From NCBI GenBank assembly GCA_902778245.1, contig CACYXH010000009.1, forward strand, positions 1 to 44,552: 44,552 nucleotides of DNA, read 5' to 3'. Made by a program: the position numbers and the translations under genes. Each line of letters opens with the position of its first letter. Position 1 is the stretch's first letter. Positions 44,313 through 44,552 of the stretch are shown in pieces. Under the pieces are notes generated by a model that did not search any database, was not told where the DNA came from, and was given only the letters and a program-made list of their open reading frames with translations. Origin of the DNA: an uncultured Lachnospiraceae bacterium. GTDB lineage: Bacteria > Bacillota > Clostridia > Lachnospirales > Lachnospiraceae.

Positions 44313-44552
44313 AACACCCACTACCTTACAGCGGATTGCAGCCAGTATGCTTGTACAAAAAACACGTCTATCTCGTTCCTCTTGCTGCAAACCTATCTGC
44401 ACGCCGCTCAAATGCGATTAAGCCGTATGCATTTTCACGGCGGCAAGGTTTTTGCAAGAGTTCACTCGCACGACGATCGTTTTGTGTACAAGCATACTGT
44501 CTGCAATCCAAAGCGTTACGGTACGGCTTGTGAAGGAATAATGTTTGATGAA
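44313..44552. repeat. hairpin-forming repeat, copy 2 (runs off the window)
   Basis: Matches copy 1 at 4743-4835 but contains a much longer internal palindrome. Arms at 44333-44360 (GGATTGCAGCCAGTATGCTT...) and 44480-44509 pair almost perfectly, and the intervening bases continue as an imperfect palindrome centred near 44420. In copy 1 the same place holds only a short GGATTG...CAATCC hairpin. The sequence after 44510 again matches copy 1 until the window ends. It lies 35 bp after the arsR stop. Confidence 0.75.

Noticed and set aside
44291..44533. An 80-codon open frame inside repeat copy 2
   Set aside because: The sequence is an imperfect palindrome; the frame is not kept in copy 1.

Overview
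The window is the chromosomal replication-origin region of a low-GC Gram-positive anaerobe, most likely a member of the Lachnospiraceae (Clostridia). The gene order rpmH-rnpA-yidD-yidC-jag-mnmE-mnmG-rsmG on one side and dnaA-dnaN-yaaA-recF-gyrB-gyrA on the other is the classic Firmicutes origin arrangement. DUF3881, DUF4446, a TSCPD (TIGR03905-type) protein and a preQ1-controlled queT point to Clostridia and the Lachnospiraceae in particular. The genus cannot be fixed from sequence alone.

Left arm (1-14000, mostly minus strand, reading away from the origin): DUF3881 protein, serS, DUF4446 protein, parB and parA; then two perfect parS sites and a 259-bp hairpin-forming repeat; a coiled-coil protein; one plus-strand alpha/beta-hydrolase-like membrane protein; then rsmG, mnmG, mnmE, jag, yidC, yidD, rnpA and rpmH. 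The last five appear to be one operon with a strong promoter at 14084-14112 and a terminator after jag.

Origin (14000-16090): DnaA boxes lie both upstream of dnaA and between dnaA and dnaN, as in a bipartite oriC.

Right arm (16089-31176, plus strand): dnaN, yaaA, recF, gyrB, gyrA; a secreted protein of unknown function; a lipoprotein fusing a cell-wall amidase to a beta-lactamase-fold domain; murT-gatD (amidation of lipid II); a D,D-carboxypeptidase; and a tyrosine-recombinase-like protein lacking key catalytic residues. Envelope genes therefore follow the replication block directly.

Distal right part (31200-44552): a DEDDh exonuclease (minus), an orphan MsmX/UgpC-type sugar ABC ATPase, a CdaR-family regulator behind nested palindromes, a methyltransferase, a small Cys/Arg-rich protein, and a large membrane-anchored extracellular protein. 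Then comes queT (minus) behind a preQ1-I riboswitch whose loop is complementary to an upstream hairpin loop. Next is a peroxide-defence operon (glutathione peroxidase, TSCPD protein, OhrR) with an OhrR-like box over its promoter. Last is a metal-efflux cluster (stand-alone HMA protein, P1B ATPase, ArsR regulator) with an ArsR-type operator. A second, longer copy of the hairpin repeat runs off the right end.

The most interesting signals are the queT leader architecture, the nested hairpin repeat in two states, the palindromes ahead of the CdaR-like gene, and several proteins with eroded or recombined catalytic domains. No clearly unprecedented multi-gene system was found.
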